This document shows, one piece after another, positions 63,585-64,000 of a stretch of 64,000 nucleotides of DNA (within the stretch, counting starts at the first letter, position 1; each line of letters starts with the position of its first letter). The stretch comes from an uncultured Aquimarina sp. GTDB taxonomy: Bacteria; Bacteroidota; Bacteroidia; Flavobacteriales; Flavobacteriaceae. The stretch spans positions 1 to 64,000 of the forward strand of contig CANMKK010000026.1 of NCBI GenBank assembly GCA_947498455.1, given 5' to 3'. Made by a program: the position numbers and the translations under genes. A model generated the notes under the pieces. It did no database searches, had not been told where the DNA came from, and saw only the letters and a program-made list of their open reading frames with translations.

Positions 63585-64000
63585 TTATTCAGACAAGCTC
63601 TTTATAAGTTTTTGATTTAATCTAATAAAGTCTTTATTCTTCGAATTTTCAGATAACTCCAGCGATTTTTTTGCCGCAGTTAATGCTTCTTTTTTTCTGC
63701 CAAGGTCTTTTAGGATAAGCGCTTCTCGATATACCTGAAAGAATCTTGGGTTTTCATCTTTGGTTACCTTTTGGATGTATTCTAGCGCCGTATTTAGATC
63801 GAGTTGTGCTTCATGTAAATAAAGTGCTGATCTAAAATAGTCAATATTGCTAGGACCTGATAGTGTTTTTTTGATATTGGATACTATTTTTTCTTCATTT
63901 TTAATGTGGATAGGGATGGATACTTTGGTGTTTTCCCAGGTAAATACCAGTTTAGAACTATGAATAGTAAGCTCTTCTAATGCAATACTAAAAGTTTCTA
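63585..64000 (-). CDS. DUF2911 family protein, partial (C-terminal part)
   Basis: The reading frame enters at the window edge and stops at TAA 63585-63587. LVFTWENTKVSIPI followed by two TPR-like helical units (YFRSALYLHEAQLDLNTAL, ALILKDLGRKKEALTAAKKS) matches the C-terminal half of DUF2911 proteins, common periplasmic Bacteroidetes proteins of unknown role. The N-terminus lies outside. Confidence 0.8.
   Translation of the reverse strand, partial: ETFSIALEELTIHSSKLVFTWENTKVSIPIHIKNEEKIVSNIKKTLSGPSNIDYFRSALYLHEAQLDLNTALEYIQKVTKDENPRFFQVYREALILKDLGRKKEALTAAKKSLELSENSKNKDFIRLNQKLIKSLSE

Overview
The window looks like chromosome from a marine flavobacterium (Flavobacteriaceae, Aquimarina-like). 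The evidence is low-GC DNA, several secreted proteins ending in type IX secretion (T9SS) sorting domains, Bacteroidetes-type promoters (TTTG, about 19-21 nt, TAnnTTTG), a myxol/saproxanthin-type carotenoid operon, GLUG and DUF2911 proteins, and a large type II-C Cas9. Species is not determined.

Region 1 (1-18560) reads as an accessory island lying against the 3' end of a normal tRNA-Asn gene (18562-18635, minus). Its outer parts hold phage-like genes: a DUF4248-like HTH on the left; a small basic protein, a D12-class adenine methylase, a RecA-fold ATPase and a membrane coiled-coil protein on the right. Between them sit two defence-like modules.

Module A (2240-6755) is the most unusual part of the window. 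Two tandem promoter / leader-ORF / terminator units each carry a sequence late in the leader ORF that can pair with the left arm of the terminator, as in translation-controlled attenuation. The two leader peptides together contain all 20 amino acids. The second terminator ends 20 nt before an array of about twelve tRNA or tRNA-like genes. These include two tRNAs with related 47-52 nt insertions at the same T-loop position, one with anticodon UCA (reads UGA), several with damaged arms, and a tRNA-Glu split by 164 nt that holds the 3' half of another tRNA. Five copies of a 21-nt motif (GGTCAA-N7-TTACTTCA) run from just before the split tRNA to the following gene, which encodes a 745-aa protein with a RING-like zinc site, a helical region and a TerD-like domain. 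My inference is a stress- or phage-response system that senses general translation failure and releases a reserve or decoy tRNA set; this is untested.

Module B (6779-14197) is a complete type II-C CRISPR-Cas: 22 repeats, cas2-cas1-cas9 on the minus strand and a divergent tracrRNA. One repeat is split by 52 bp, and each repeat appears to carry its own promoter.

Region 2 (18562-37540) is mostly core genome: RseP, an FHA regulator, SCO1, FeoA-FeoB with a Cys-rich partner, an EamA transporter, the carotenoid trio CrtI/CrtD-like, CruF-like and CrtY-like, a TlpA-like lipoprotein, DjlA-like TerB-DnaJ, bacilliredoxin, PlsC, acyl-ACP desaturase, an HD hydrolase, a radical SAM protein and isoaspartyl peptidase.

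Region 3 (37541-64000) holds an alpha-2-macroglobulin and its usual partner PBP1C, separated by a 5-kb insert, followed by secreted beta-propeller proteins and three zinc metalloproteases, most with T9SS tails, then a CYTH protein and a partial DUF2911 protein. Its intergenic gaps contain two families of short inverted-repeat elements (a 162-bp MITE and a second type, one nested in the other) and a broken GG-leader Cys-rich peptide gene.
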